A stretch of DNA of 49,567 nucleotides from an uncultured Clostridia bacterium (lineage in GTDB: Bacteria > Bacillota > DTU014), in the NCBI GenBank assembly GCA_900016865.1, contig FIZI01000003.1:235-49801 (forward strand). Direction: 5' to 3'. This document shows, piece after piece, positions 1-9,253 of this stretch. Under the pieces are notes generated by a model that was not told the origin of the DNA, ran no database searches, and saw only the letters and a list, made by a program, of their open reading frames with translations. The translations under genes and the position numbers were made by a program. Each line of letters opens with the position of its first letter. The stretch's first letter is position 1.

Positions 1-1149
1 GGTGCGGTAACCAAGGTGCAGCCTGTGCTGGGCGTACCTGTGCGGGTTCCTGCAGCACTTACCACTTTCGAAGACGTAAGGACGGTCGCGGGCGACTTGC
101 TCGATGCCGGCGTCAAGAACTTGAAGATAAGATACAGCGGGTGGCTCAGCGGCGGATTGCTTCATGATTTCCCCGCCAAGGCTGCTAGTGAACAGGCACT
201 TGGAGCAGCTGATCAGTTTCGAGATCTGATCGAGTTTCTTGACAAGGAGAACATCGGCTTCTTTCCTGATGTCTGCTTCCTCAAGGTGACGACGAGGAGC
301 AGCAGGCTGGAAGGGTTTAGTGTCAGAAAAGACGCGGCGAGGTTTCTGAGCGGCCTAATAGCGACAGTCTCCGAATACGACCCGGTGACTCTGACTCAGA
401 ACGGAGTCAACGCCCGATATGTCCTGTCACCGGCTGCTTTGCCCGGCTTGGTGGACAGGTTTCTTGAGAGTTATGCCCGCTACGGCATTGATGGGCTGTC
501 TCTTGGCGATCTGGGTTCAGAGGTAAATGCAGACTATCACAGAGGGAGGTTTGTCGACCGTCAGCAGGCTCGGGAGATAATCGAAGAACAATGCAAAAAG
601 ATCGGCAAGACAGCAGGCCTCGATACCCTCTTCACTACAGGCAACGCTTATGTTTTTCCGTATGCCCGCTGCATTGTCGACGTTCCAACAGAGAGCACCA
701 ATCATGGCTTGGAAAACGAGGCGGTGCCGTTTTATCAGATCGTCGTCCATGGGCTTTTTGACTTCGCCGGCGCTCCACTCAACTCAGCGCCTGATATGAG
801 GAAGGCGAAACTCAGAGCGATTGAGACAGGCAGTGGCCTCTATTTCAAGTGGATCGTATGTGATTCATCGATAGTCAAGGGTACTGACTTCGATTACCTG
901 TTAAATGTCGAATACGGTAGGTGGAAAGACAAGGCCATCGCGATGTACCGCGAAGTCAGTGAAGCGCTCAGGCCCGCGCGGGGGCATTTCATAGACAACC
1001 ACGAGAAAATCGCTGATGGAGTGTATCGCACTACGTTTGACAACGGGTATACCGTAGTGGTCAATTACAACAACACTTCGGTCCAAGTGGACGGGCTGAC
1101 TATAGATGCGAATGGATACTTGCTCGGGATGGGAGGAGAGGTTCGTTGA
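1..1149 (+). CDS. DUF5696 domain protein, C-terminal part (5' end outside window)
   Basis: The reading frame is open from the first base, so the gene is cut by the window edge; the GTG at 16 is internal. The 380 or so visible residues align over their whole length with the last 360 residues of the complete DUF5696 protein at 21710-24511. Shared blocks include RYSGWLSGG (RYQGWLKGG there), DRQQA, VPFYQ and AGAPLN/AGRPLN. DUF5696 proteins are large exported proteins found in sugar-transport clusters and have no established activity; a glycosidase-like role is possible but unproven. The stop codon overlaps the TTG start of the first permease by 4 bases, so the two are translationally coupled. Family assignment is fairly sure and function is unknown. 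Confidence 0.8.
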   Translation, partial: GAVTKVQPVLGVPVRVPAALTTFEDVRTVAGDLLDAGVKNLKIRYSGWLSGGLLHDFPAKAASEQALGAADQFRDLIEFLDKENIGFFPDVCFLKVTTRSSRLEGFSVRKDAARFLSGLIATVSEYDPVTLTQNGVNARYVLSPAALPGLVDRFLESYARYGIDGLSLGDLGSEVNADYHRGRFVDRQQAREIIEEQCKKIGKTAGLDTLFTTGNAYVFPYARCIVDVPTESTNHGLENEAVPFYQIVVHGLFDFAGAPLNSAPDMRKAKLRAIETGSGLYFKWIVCDSSIVKGTDFDYLLNVEYGRWKDKAIAMYREVSEALRPARGHFIDNHEKIADGVYRTTFDNGYTVVVNYNNTSVQVDGLTIDANGYLLGMGGEVR

Positions 1150-2045
1150 AGGCCAGAAGGCTTCTTCCCCGGCTCTCACTGCACTCACAACGCGCACTCA
1201 TGGGATTCGCTTTTACTATCCCGTTTGCTGTTGGATTTGCCTTGTTTCTCCTGTACCCGTTTGTGCAGTCTGTAATGCTTAGCCTCAGCGAGTTGAGCCT
1301 GTCTCCGGATGGTTTTACAACGACCTATGTCGGCTTGAGGAACTACCACCATGCTCTGTTTGTCGACCCTCAGTTCCGCAGGGTGTTCGTAGAGACGCTG
1401 GGAGGCATGCTTATCGACATACCTGCGATATTGATGTTCAGCTTTTTCGCAGCTACGATCCTCAACCAGAAGTTCAGAGGTCGGCTGCTGGCCAGGGTCG
1501 TGTTTTTCCTGCCAGTGATTCTCGGTGCAGAGGTCTTTGTTCAGATTGACCAAACCCATTACATGAGCCAGGCTCTGGGAATGGCGTCCAAAGGCATAGT
1601 AGACATTGAGCACATGAAAGTGATATTTGGGAACACCACCGCTACGAAATCCGCGGTCGAGTTTCTTATGGACTCTATCAACCGCATCCCCCAGATCATT
1701 CAGGCGTCCGGCATTCAGATCCTGGTTTTCCTCGCCGCACTTCAGTCTATTCCTCCGTCTCTTTACGAAGCCGCGGACGTCGAGGGCGCCACAGGTTGGG
1801 AAAGCTTTTGGAAGATAACGTTTCCCCTTATGGTTCCGATGTTCATGGTCAACATTGTCTACACAATCATAGACACGTTTACCTCGCCCTCCAATCGGCT
1901 GATGATGTACATCAAATCTTCTGCCTGGGCTAGAGGGGGGTATGGGGTCAGTGTAGCGATGTCGTGGTTTTACTTCTTGGCCTTGCTGTTGATCCTCGGA
2001 GTTGCTGTGGCCCTAGTATCCAGAGGTGTTCATTATGAGAGCTAG
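1146..2045 (+). CDS. CUT1 sugar ABC transporter permease (MalF/UgpA type)
   Basis: This 299-residue inner-membrane protein starts at a TTG that overlaps the previous stop (TTGA), with GGGAGGAGAGG upstream. It has about six hydrophobic segments, and a motif near residue 210 (YEAADVEGATGWESFWKITF) corresponds to the cytoplasmic EAA loop that docks the ATPase in binding-protein-dependent permeases. It is clearly paralogous to the permease at 24554-25441, with shared DIPAIL.FSFF and LNQKFRGR blocks. It would form the channel with the next permease. The substrate is probably an oligosaccharide, inferred from family only. No ATPase gene lies nearby. Confidence 0.9.
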   Translation: MKARRLLPRLSLHSQRALMGFAFTIPFAVGFALFLLYPFVQSVMLSLSELSLSPDGFTTTYVGLRNYHHALFVDPQFRRVFVETLGGMLIDIPAILMFSFFAATILNQKFRGRLLARVVFFLPVILGAEVFVQIDQTHYMSQALGMASKGIVDIEHMKVIFGNTTATKSAVEFLMDSINRIPQIIQASGIQILVFLAALQSIPPSLYEAADVEGATGWESFWKITFPLMVPMFMVNIVYTIIDTFTSPSNRLMMYIKSSAWARGGYGVSVAMSWFYFLALLLILGVAVALVSRGVHYES

Positions 2046-3018
2046 TGTTGAGTTGCAGCCCCTTGCAAAGATTAGAGGGATGGGAATGCGCATAGCGAGA
2101 CATCGGCTTCACCCTGCGCGACTGGGTAGCCTTGCGTGGGCAACCTTTCGAGCAGTGCTCGTTATAGGTATTTCATTCGTCATTGTATTCCCTTTGCTCG
2201 TGCGGTCTTCTTTGGCCTTTAGAGCTGTTGAGGACATGATGGATATGACTGTGAACTGGGTGCCTCGCAACTTGACCCTAGTGAACTTCCAGATAGCTAT
2301 GAAGCATATGGACTATCTCAAGTCTGTTGCTATTACTACTCTGATCTGCTTGCTTCTTGCCGCTATCGAAGTTGCAATGTGCATGGTGATCGGCTATGGG
2401 TTTGGCCGTTTTAGCTATCCCGGCTCACAGTTGCTGTTTGGCCTGGTTATTCTCAGTTTGATGATTCCGCCATCTGTAGTAATGGTGCCTTTGTTTTTGA
2501 ACTTCAGATACTTCACTATCTTTGGCTTGCTAAAGGAGCCCGGGCTCAACTTGATTGGCACGAGCTGGCCCCTGATCCTCATGTCTTTGACCGGAACGGC
2601 TAAGAAGAACGGACTCTTCATCTACATAGTCAGGCAGTATTTCAAAGGTGTGGCAAACGAACTGGAGGAGGCTGCGTATGTCGACGGGGCTAGTCCATTG
2701 AGGGCCTTTGTAAGCGTGATGGTGCCTAATGCAGGCCCGATCTTGATGGTCGTCTTTTTGTTCTCGTTTGTATGGCATTGGAACGACTTGTTCTACAGCG
2801 ACCTCTTCCTGAAAGGTATGAAGGTGCTGCCGCTCGCCCTGCAGTCCCTAACCGAAAGATTCGCGTATTCCTGGGCTGATCCAAACATCGACGGATCGCA
2901 TATCACGCTAGTTAGCAGCGCGGCAATGCTGCTTTACATCGTGCCGCTGCTGATCCTTTATGCCGTGCTGCAGAGGCATTTCGTAGAGAGTATAGAGAAG
3001 ACCGGAATCGTTGGCTAA
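2035..3018 (+). CDS. CUT1 sugar ABC transporter permease (MalG/UgpE type)
   Basis: This 327-residue membrane protein is the second half of the permease pair. The ATG at 2035 is preferred because AGAGGTG lies 6 bases before it; the upstream in-frame GTG at 2026 is part of that ribosome site. It overlaps the previous gene by 11 bases. The EAA loop reads LEEAAYVDGASPLRAF (around residue 215), and the end, FVESIEKTGIVG, is typical of MalG-type subunits. It is paralogous to 25475-26446, including a near-identical C-terminus. It acts in the cytoplasmic membrane with the preceding permease and most likely the SBP encoded next. Confidence 0.92.
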   Translation: MRASVELQPLAKIRGMGMRIARHRLHPARLGSLAWATFRAVLVIGISFVIVFPLLVRSSLAFRAVEDMMDMTVNWVPRNLTLVNFQIAMKHMDYLKSVAITTLICLLLAAIEVAMCMVIGYGFGRFSYPGSQLLFGLVILSLMIPPSVVMVPLFLNFRYFTIFGLLKEPGLNLIGTSWPLILMSLTGTAKKNGLFIYIVRQYFKGVANELEEAAYVDGASPLRAFVSVMVPNAGPILMVVFLFSFVWHWNDLFYSDLFLKGMKVLPLALQSLTERFAYSWADPNIDGSHITLVSSAAMLLYIVPLLILYAVLQRHFVESIEKTGIVG

Positions 3019-3192
3019 GAGATGACATTCCACGGAGAAGAGAATAAGGCCACTGCAGGGATCCTCGGATAGATCTGAAGGACTTGCTCGGGGGTGATCG
3101 CTGTGTGATATTAGTGCCTTCACAAGGCAGTCAAAGCGACATAGCTGGTCGACTAAGACCAGTTAAACAAGACGGTGAAGGAGGTTTCGTTT

Positions 3193-4539
3193 ATGAAGAA
3201 CCGACTGAACTGGTTGATTGTCTGTGTTACTTTGGTCTCGCTTACACTGGCTGTGTCAGCTGTCGCGATGGCAGGAGAGTTCGATCTGGGCGGTAGGACA
3301 GTTAAGATAGCTGCAGTGCAGGTAAATGAAGGCATGCGGGAATACTTCGAATCCGGAGATGGCAGAGGGCGAATCCAGTTGGTCGAGCAGGAGTTCAACT
3401 GCAAGATCGAGCTTGTTCCATTCGCTTGGGACGGTGGTGAGAACACGATTATGACCACAATCCTTGCAGGCGATCCGATTGGCGATATCCTGTACATCAC
3501 GAACCGATGGATACCTGTTCTCGCACAGAACGGCGCGCTCTTGCCGCTCGATGAGTACCTGACAGAGGAGTACTACGAGAGCCTCCCAGGAATGCACAAG
3601 AACATGAGAGACATCTATTCAACCTACCAAGGCAGGGCTTATGCATTCTCAGTAAACGGCTACTATCCGAGGAACTCGGACATTGGTTCATCCCAGGGTT
3701 GGATCTACAACCGAGATATGTACAAGGAAATGGGCCTCGTAACTCCGAACGAGTTGCAGGATGCCGGCGAGTGGACCTTTGAGACCGCGAGGCAGGCTGC
3801 CATCAAGCTCACCAGAGACGTTGACGGTGACGGCCAGATCGACGTCTGGGGCGTGCATGCTCGTATTGACGAGTGGCCGATTGATCCAGAGATGGCGATG
3901 TACGCGAACAACGGCGGCATACTGGTACCCGACGAGGACGGCAAGATGGTTTTTGGCGGCAACAAGGAAGAGGCTTTGACTGCCATTCAGTGGATCAGAG
4001 ACATGGTGAAGGTAGACAACGTCGTTCAGATCGGTGACTATTACGATGGACGCGCGGAGTTCAATCGCAAGACCAACGCGCAGCTGAGGATTGACCTGTT
4101 TGCCTTGCCTGCTCACGCTCAAGAAGTCGATTTCGACTATGGATGGGTCTTCTTCCCGAAGGGACCTCATGCAGACGACTACATCAATCCGGTCTGGGGC
4201 GTGGACTGTCTGGTTCTGCCCATTACATGCAAGGAGCCGGAGGCGATGATTGCTCTGGGTAGCATGCTGTTTGAGACCACTTCCGAGTACAGAGACATTG
4301 ACAAGTACGACGAGGAGTTTCTCGAGTACTTCATGCCCTACGTCAAGGACCGCGCTTCTCTTGAGACGATCAGGCAGATGGTGTTCAAGGTCAGGTTGTG
4401 GGACAATATCCCAGGCCTGACAGACGACTTCAGATTTGCTCTCACAAAGGCTGTCCTCGGAGACGAGAGCCCGAAGTCCGTCATGGATGCCGTGGCGCCT
4501 GTTGTCCAGGGCCAGATAGACGAGGCGTACAACAAGTAG
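3193..4539 (+). CDS. Extracellular solute-binding protein (SBP)
   Basis: This is a 448-residue exported SBP of the sugar-binding family 1 type. The ATG at 3193 has AAGGAGG 8 bases upstream. A basic N-terminus and hydrophobic core end in an AMA-type signal peptidase I site, with no lipobox cysteine. The mature chain begins with the block GGRTVKI and contains a calcium-loop-like motif, DVDGDGQIDVWG, near residue 208. Both features recur in the SBP at 9964-11322. It follows its permease pair after a 174-base gap with a weak hairpin at 3143-3164. A strong hairpin follows the stop. It probably delivers an oligosaccharide; the substrate cannot be read from sequence. Confidence 0.9.
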   Translation: MKNRLNWLIVCVTLVSLTLAVSAVAMAGEFDLGGRTVKIAAVQVNEGMREYFESGDGRGRIQLVEQEFNCKIELVPFAWDGGENTIMTTILAGDPIGDILYITNRWIPVLAQNGALLPLDEYLTEEYYESLPGMHKNMRDIYSTYQGRAYAFSVNGYYPRNSDIGSSQGWIYNRDMYKEMGLVTPNELQDAGEWTFETARQAAIKLTRDVDGDGQIDVWGVHARIDEWPIDPEMAMYANNGGILVPDEDGKMVFGGNKEEALTAIQWIRDMVKVDNVVQIGDYYDGRAEFNRKTNAQLRIDLFALPAHAQEVDFDYGWVFFPKGPHADDYINPVWGVDCLVLPITCKEPEAMIALGSMLFETTSEYRDIDKYDEEFLEYFMPYVKDRASLETIRQMVFKVRLWDNIPGLTDDFRFALTKAVLGDESPKSVMDAVAPVVQGQIDEAYNK

Positions 4540-4575
4540 TGCAACTCTTGCCTCAAAGGTGCGCACTCCGAAGTT

Positions 4576-4605
4576 CCGGGTGCCGAGTGTTTGGTCGGCA
4601 CCCGG
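4576..4605 (+). terminator. Strong hairpin after SBP gene
   Basis: A perfect 11-bp stem (CCGGGTGCCGA and its complement) closes an 8-base loop, 36 bases after the SBP stop and before the ATPase gene. No clear U-run follows. It may be a partial terminator or a block to 3' exonucleases that keeps SBP mRNA more abundant than downstream message. Confidence 0.6.
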
Positions 4606-4683
4606 CTTTGGCGATCAAGTCTTCTGCGCCACTTGGGGGCTACCCGAAGTTGTGTATCACAAGTCTCGAGGTGGAGAATGCCA

Positions 4684-5637
4684 ATGACTGTGATCCGGAC
4701 TCGCAACCTCACCAAGCGGTATGGCGATCATCCGGCTGTCAACGGAGTCAACCTGGAGATAGACTCCGGCGAGATTTACGGCTTCCTGGGGCCAAACGGT
4801 GCGGGAAAGACGACCACAATCATGATGATTCTCGGGCTGTTGAAGCCGACTGCCGGTGAGGTCAGCCTGTTTGGCCGATCTTCAAGCAGGGAACGCGCGG
4901 ATCTGAGATCGAGGATTGGCGTGGTCACTGAGTCTCAGCACTTGTACAACGACATGACTGCCTATGAATACCTCATGTTTTTTGCGGATTTTTACAGGGT
5001 AGCGGATAAACAAGGAAAGGTAAACGAGGTATTGAGCAGGCTGGGGCTCTATCAGGTCAGGAACAGACTTGCAGGGGCTTTTTCAAAGGGTATGAGGCAG
5101 AAGCTGGCCTTGGCTCGCGCACTTGTGCACGACCCCGATCTTCTCATCCTCGATGAGCCTGTGTCAGGGCTTGACCCCCGCGGCGTGAAGGAGATTCGCG
5201 ACATAATCCTTGAGGAGAACTCTAAGGGGAAATCGCTGCTCATATCTTCCCATATCCTATCGGAGATCGAGAAGACGTGCCATAGAGTCGGAATAATCAA
5301 CAAGGGAGTCATGGTAGCAGAAGACACAATGGATGGGATCAAGCGGTCAATAGCATCCGAGATCCGCTTGGAGGTCGTCCTTGAGGCTATCCCGAATGGT
5401 TTGCTTGACAAGATAACGGACATGCCCTTTGTTGTTTCGAGCGAGATCCAGAACGACACCATCTGGGTGACCGTAAAGGCTGATCGGGACCACCGAGGTG
5501 AGATATCTAGAGCAATCATGGAGTTCGGCGGAGTGATATTGAAGTTCGTGGTGCACGAAGTGAGCCTTGAGGAGGCGTTTATCACAATCACCGAGTCAAA
5601 CTTGAGTAGGCTGATGAGGGGGGCGGGCGCGCCGTGA
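4684..5637 (+). CDS. ABC transporter ATP-binding protein (ABC-2/NatA-like)
   Basis: This cytoplasmic ATPase has 317 residues. Walker A is GPNGAGKTTT near residue 36, the ABC signature region SKGMRQKLALARA is near 134, and Walker B LLILDEPVSGLDP is near 153. The C-terminal 90 residues form an accessory domain usual in CcmA/NatA-type ATPases. The ATG at 4684 is chosen because GGAG ends 7 bases before it; the ATG at 4678 sits too close to the same site. The 4-base overlap with the next gene and the ABC-2 fold of that gene show that this pair is an export-type or membrane-remodelling ABC system, not the ATPase of the sugar importers. Substrate is unknown. Confidence 0.92.
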   Translation: MTVIRTRNLTKRYGDHPAVNGVNLEIDSGEIYGFLGPNGAGKTTTIMMILGLLKPTAGEVSLFGRSSSRERADLRSRIGVVTESQHLYNDMTAYEYLMFFADFYRVADKQGKVNEVLSRLGLYQVRNRLAGAFSKGMRQKLALARALVHDPDLLILDEPVSGLDPRGVKEIRDIILEENSKGKSLLISSHILSEIEKTCHRVGIINKGVMVAEDTMDGIKRSIASEIRLEVVLEAIPNGLLDKITDMPFVVSSEIQNDTIWVTVKADRDHRGEISRAIMEFGGVILKFVVHEVSLEEAFITITESNLSRLMRGAGAP

Positions 5638-6458
5638 GACAACGACTCCTAGCGAGTGCTGCAAGTGCGGTCGCTCGGCGAGAGCTAAGGCATTCGTTCT
5701 ATGGGCTTGGTCTCTACTCTGTCTTGACAGTGTGTTTTCTTATCTCTTTTTACATTGCAAAGAGCTATGTCGATAGCATGATTCAGGGTGGCGTCGCCAT
5801 CTCCAAGTGCCCTCTGGAATACCCGGCTTACCTGACAACCACCATTCTTGCGGTGTATATCGCTCTGTGCGCGTCCATGTCAATCTCACGTGAACGGGAC
5901 CGGGGGACTCTTGAGGTGTTGTTTTGCGGCCCGATAAACTCAGTCTCCTACCTAGTGGCGAGGTTTGTCGAACAGATCTTGTTGTTTTGCATTGCCCTCT
6001 GTGCGGTCGTAGCATACTTCCTGATGATCTCCCTAATATCAAGCCTTGAGCTTGGGCTGAGGTTTTGGTCAACAACTCTTGGTTCGGTTTTGCTAGTCTC
6101 CTACATGAGTGCATTTGGGTTACTTGTGTCTGCATTGTCCAAGAATCCTCGGACTTCTACTGTAGTGTTTCTGCTCGTGAACATGACCTTTTTGGGAGTC
6201 CGGGTGGGGTCATCGATTCTCAGCGGCACTTCGAACGAGGTTTTGCCTGCGTCTATTGTCTATGTAAAAACGGGCGTAGTGTTTGCCGACAGAGCGCTGC
6301 GTTGGATCTCTCCGTTTTCCTATTGCACGTGGCTCACTGATTCAGTCGAGTTGGGCGAGTTTGACATGGTGTTGAGCATAATTGGAGCCGGGGTCATCTA
6401 CACCGTTCTCTTTCTGGGCTTGGCAACAAGGGCCTTGGAGCAAAGGGGGGTCAGGTGA
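5634..6458 (+). CDS. ABC-2 type transporter permease
   Basis: This protein of 274 residues has six predicted membrane segments. It starts at a GTG overlapping the ATPase stop (GTGA). An N-terminal amphipathic stretch, the first membrane segment, a long extracytoplasmic part, then MSISRERDRGTLEVLF, a motif typical of ABC-2 permeases such as NatB and GldF, identify the family. It would form the membrane part of the transporter with the preceding ATPase. The next gene starts within its stop codon, so the secreted protein that follows is likely a dedicated partner. No substrate can be deduced. Confidence 0.88.
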   Translation: MRQRLLASAASAVARRELRHSFYGLGLYSVLTVCFLISFYIAKSYVDSMIQGGVAISKCPLEYPAYLTTTILAVYIALCASMSISRERDRGTLEVLFCGPINSVSYLVARFVEQILLFCIALCAVVAYFLMISLISSLELGLRFWSTTLGSVLLVSYMSAFGLLVSALSKNPRTSTVVFLLVNMTFLGVRVGSSILSGTSNEVLPASIVYVKTGVVFADRALRWISPFSYCTWLTDSVELGEFDMVLSIIGAGVIYTVLFLGLATRALEQRGVR

Positions 6459-7867
6459 TGGCGGCATTAGGCCTTGTGAGTTCGTCAAGGCGAGCGTATG
6501 TCTTGTGTCTCCTCGTCGCATGCACGCTCCTGGCCTCATATGATCTGTGTTGCGCGGCAGACCCATCTTCAGTCCCTGTAATGGAGGATCAGTTCGTCTA
6601 TGGAGTCACCGTCTGGGATGGTTTGTCGTACAGCAGTGGACTCGTCCCAGAGCAGATCGACGAAGTTCACGTGATAGCCGGATCAGATAACGTCTTTGCA
6701 CCGTTTGATACAAAGGTGTACTTCTGGCCGATCACAGGAGAATACATGGCAGACTGGGCGAGCAAGCAGTCGCTAGTTGAGGGCGTTCTCGAAGTGCTTC
6801 GCGATGGGCGGATCGCTCGCAGTATTCCCCTTGAGACGTATACCCTCATGTACCCGGAGGGGTTCAACAGTCCAAACGTAGAAGTCTTGGTCGGCGATGA
6901 AGCGATTTCTGCCTATGAGGAGTATAGAAGAGCAGTTAGTGATTTCAACGAATCCGCCGACCGTTACAAGCAAGCTTTGGCGGATTACAACGCCACAATA
7001 GCTGAGATGTTCAGACAACTGCGAGAGGAAGGCAGGACGTTTGCTAGAGAGGAGATTCCAACACCGCCTCCGGAGCCGGAACCTCCATCGTACTATGTGC
7101 AATCAGTCAGGAAAGCGTTCATAGTGAATCTCCCGCACGGGCAGTACACGATCCGTGTAAGGCAAGAAGATCAGATTGTGCCCGGAAGCACCAAGAAGCT
7201 GTTCGTGTTTGAACCAAGGCGATCGGGGCTCTCGTTCGTCGTTCGTCCGGAGGACACCTATACCGTGCCACTCAGAAGTGACTCAAGGGAGCATACGCTG
7301 TATCTTTCCGAAGCCAGCCCTATATACATCCAGTTGTTCGACGTCAAGGAATACAATGCTTACCACTACACACGAATGATGCACCCAGCGAGCCCTACTG
7401 CCGGGTTGGGTATGCAAAACGAATTCGTGTGGGTTATCAGCAGCCCTCAGAGAACAGATATGAGGATAAAGGTGTATGAAGGAGACCGAGTCGTCTCTGA
7501 GATCGATCAGAAGCAGTACTTCGTGGTTCAGACCGAGGGCACGGCTCTAGGATATAGGATCATTGAGTGGGACCCGGTGGCAACAGAGACGATAGGCACT
7601 CAGCCGACTTTCAGAGCGTTCGAGCTACGCCTCTCACCTGGCGAATATCGTTTGCAGGCTGTGTCAACCTCCGGAGAACCGATCAGCGGGGGTGAGCGCG
7701 TGCTTAAACAGGTCCGCGGAATAGGGCGCCTCTGGTGGACTGCGCTCATACCGCTGTTTGCAGGAATTTGCGTATATGCGGTGCGAAGATATAGGATTGG
7801 GGTAGCTCGATTTGACGCAGTGAGGCTACCTGAGGGAAGCGAAGGCAACATCACGCTCGAATCATGA
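6458..7867 (+). CDS. Secreted, C-terminally membrane-anchored protein of unknown function
   Basis: The family is not recognised. The protein has 469 residues from the ATG at 6458, which has AAAGGGGGG 7 bases upstream and overlaps the permease stop (TGATG). There is an N-terminal signal peptide with several cysteines (LVAC could be a lipobox, but its place in the core is doubtful) and a mainly beta extracytoplasmic region. A helical stretch around residues 150-190 leads into a proline-rich linker (PTPPPEPEPPS). One membrane segment (WTALIPLFAGICVYAV) lies near residue 430, with a short cytoplasmic tail. Tight coupling to the ABC-2 genes suggests an extracytoplasmic partner of that transporter. 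Confidence 0.75.
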   Translation: MAALGLVSSSRRAYVLCLLVACTLLASYDLCCAADPSSVPVMEDQFVYGVTVWDGLSYSSGLVPEQIDEVHVIAGSDNVFAPFDTKVYFWPITGEYMADWASKQSLVEGVLEVLRDGRIARSIPLETYTLMYPEGFNSPNVEVLVGDEAISAYEEYRRAVSDFNESADRYKQALADYNATIAEMFRQLREEGRTFAREEIPTPPPEPEPPSYYVQSVRKAFIVNLPHGQYTIRVRQEDQIVPGSTKKLFVFEPRRSGLSFVVRPEDTYTVPLRSDSREHTLYLSEASPIYIQLFDVKEYNAYHYTRMMHPASPTAGLGMQNEFVWVISSPQRTDMRIKVYEGDRVVSEIDQKQYFVVQTEGTALGYRIIEWDPVATETIGTQPTFRAFELRLSPGEYRLQAVSTSGEPISGGERVLKQVRGIGRLWWTALIPLFAGICVYAVRRYRIGVARFDAVRLPEGSEGNITLES

Positions 7868-7877
7868 GGTGGTAGTT

Positions 7878-8822
7878 ATGACCCAAGGCACAGCCGAGAT
7901 CTTGAGTTCGGCAGAGCTAATGGCAGAGTACCGCAGCAAGCGCTTGCCCATAGTGACACAGAAGCTCCAGTTTGAAGGAGTGGAAGGGCGTGATGTGTAC
8001 AACATAACCGCTCCATTCGAGGATGACGGCGAACTGGTCATTGCCGGGAGAGTCGAGAACCGGGATACGGAATACTCTGATGTCTTGTTTTTCACATGCC
8101 AAGACGGCACGTGGAGGCCTCGCACATCCGCTAGGGTTTTTCGCAACCTTCAGGATCCGTTCGTCACGCGTATACGTGGGCAGCTAGTGTTTGGCGGTGT
8201 CGAGGTATGGCCAAACCCTATTGATCCCAACAGGATCGAATATCGCACAGCGTTCTATCGAGGCGACAACGTCGAAGATCTGAGGCTGTTTGCAGTTGGC
8301 CCTCAGTACATGAAGGATATCAGGCTTATCGAGCTCCCCGACGGCAGGCTAGGGGTATTCACTCGCCCGAGCGGAAGCGGGTATGGATTTGGCAAGATCG
8401 GCTTTACTACTATTGGCGACTTTGACGACCTTACGCCGTGGGCAATTGCACATGCTCCTCTGATCCAAAATTGCTTTGTTGACGACGAGTGGGGTGGCCC
8501 CAACGAACTCCATCTCTTGTCCAATGGACTAATCGGGGTTTTGGGACACATCGCATGTTTTGACTCCCAAGGCAACAGGCACTATCGATCCATGGTGTTC
8601 TCATTTGACCCGGTCTCGAGGGCGACCTCGCAGATCAAGGTGATTGCAAGCAGGGATGACTTCGAACCCGGAGCAGCCAAGAGGCCGGATTTGGTGGACG
8701 TCCTCTTTAGTGGAGGATTGGTCAGAAGGCCCGACGGTATGGCCGAACTGTACGCAGGCGTGAGCGATGCTGAAGCCCATAAGGCAGTGATTGTTGACCC
8801 GTTTATTGAGTATGAACATTAG
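7878..8822 (+). CDS. DUF1861 family protein (GH130/GH43-like beta-propeller)
   Basis: This cytoplasmic protein (314 residues, no signal peptide) matches the DUF1861 pattern throughout: GVEGRDVYNIT, VIAGRVENRDTE, LQDPFVTRI, GPQYMKDIRLIEL, VFTRPSGS, EWGGPNELHLL, GVLGHIACF, KRPDLVDVLFSGGLVRR and YAGVSDAEAH. The family is predicted to fold as a five-bladed propeller related to glycoside phosphorylases and hydrolases, but I know of no proven reaction. The ATG at 7878 follows GAGGTGG by 5 bases, and the gene begins 10 bases after the preceding stop. It closes an operon with the ABC-2 genes and may act on a sugar linked to that system. Confidence 0.88.
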   Translation: MTQGTAEILSSAELMAEYRSKRLPIVTQKLQFEGVEGRDVYNITAPFEDDGELVIAGRVENRDTEYSDVLFFTCQDGTWRPRTSARVFRNLQDPFVTRIRGQLVFGGVEVWPNPIDPNRIEYRTAFYRGDNVEDLRLFAVGPQYMKDIRLIELPDGRLGVFTRPSGSGYGFGKIGFTTIGDFDDLTPWAIAHAPLIQNCFVDDEWGGPNELHLLSNGLIGVLGHIACFDSQGNRHYRSMVFSFDPVSRATSQIKVIASRDDFEPGAAKRPDLVDVLFSGGLVRRPDGMAELYAGVSDAEAHKAVIVDPFIEYEH

Positions 8823-8842
8823 TGAGTGCGGAGGTGCTGCTT

Positions 8843-9253
8843 GTGAGTGTGGACAAGATCAAGAAGGTAGACGATTTTCTAAAGGAAGCAGGCGTGTTCT
8901 TTTTGGCAACGGTTGATGGCGATCAGCCGAAATGCAGGCCTATGGGCCTTCATCTCGTGATCGATGGCCAGCTGTACTTCGGTGTAGGTGACTTCAAAGA
9001 AGTCTACAAGCAACTGTGCAAGAATCCGAAGACAGAGATCGTTGCTGCAAAAGGCAACGACTGGCTCCGCATCTACGGAAAGGCAATCTTTGAGAAGGAT
9101 GATACCATTGCAAATAGCGTTCTCAACGCATCTCCATTTCTAAGAGAGATTTACAACGAGCAGACGGGATATAAGCTCGCAATTTTCCACTTAGAAGAGG
9201 CTACCGCTGAGTTTCGGTCATTAATGGATGTAGTGGAGACCTATCAATTCTGA
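8843..9253 (+). CDS. Pyridoxamine 5'-phosphate oxidase (PPOX) family flavin-binding protein
   Basis: This is a small protein of 136 residues with the split-barrel pattern of PPOX/Nim-type proteins: FFLATVDGDQPKCRPMG near the start, then LYFGVGDFKEVYKQL, NPKTEIVAA and WLRIYGKA. Such proteins bind FMN or a related cofactor and reduce small molecules, but this one lacks features that fix a substrate. The GTG at 8843 is preferred over the GTG at 8822 because GCGGAGGTG lies 6 bases before it. It begins 20 bases after the DUF1861 stop and is the last gene of the operon. Confidence 0.82.
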   Translation: MSVDKIKKVDDFLKEAGVFFLATVDGDQPKCRPMGLHLVIDGQLYFGVGDFKEVYKQLCKNPKTEIVAAKGNDWLRIYGKAIFEKDDTIANSVLNASPFLREIYNEQTGYKLAIFHLEEATAEFRSLMDVVETYQF

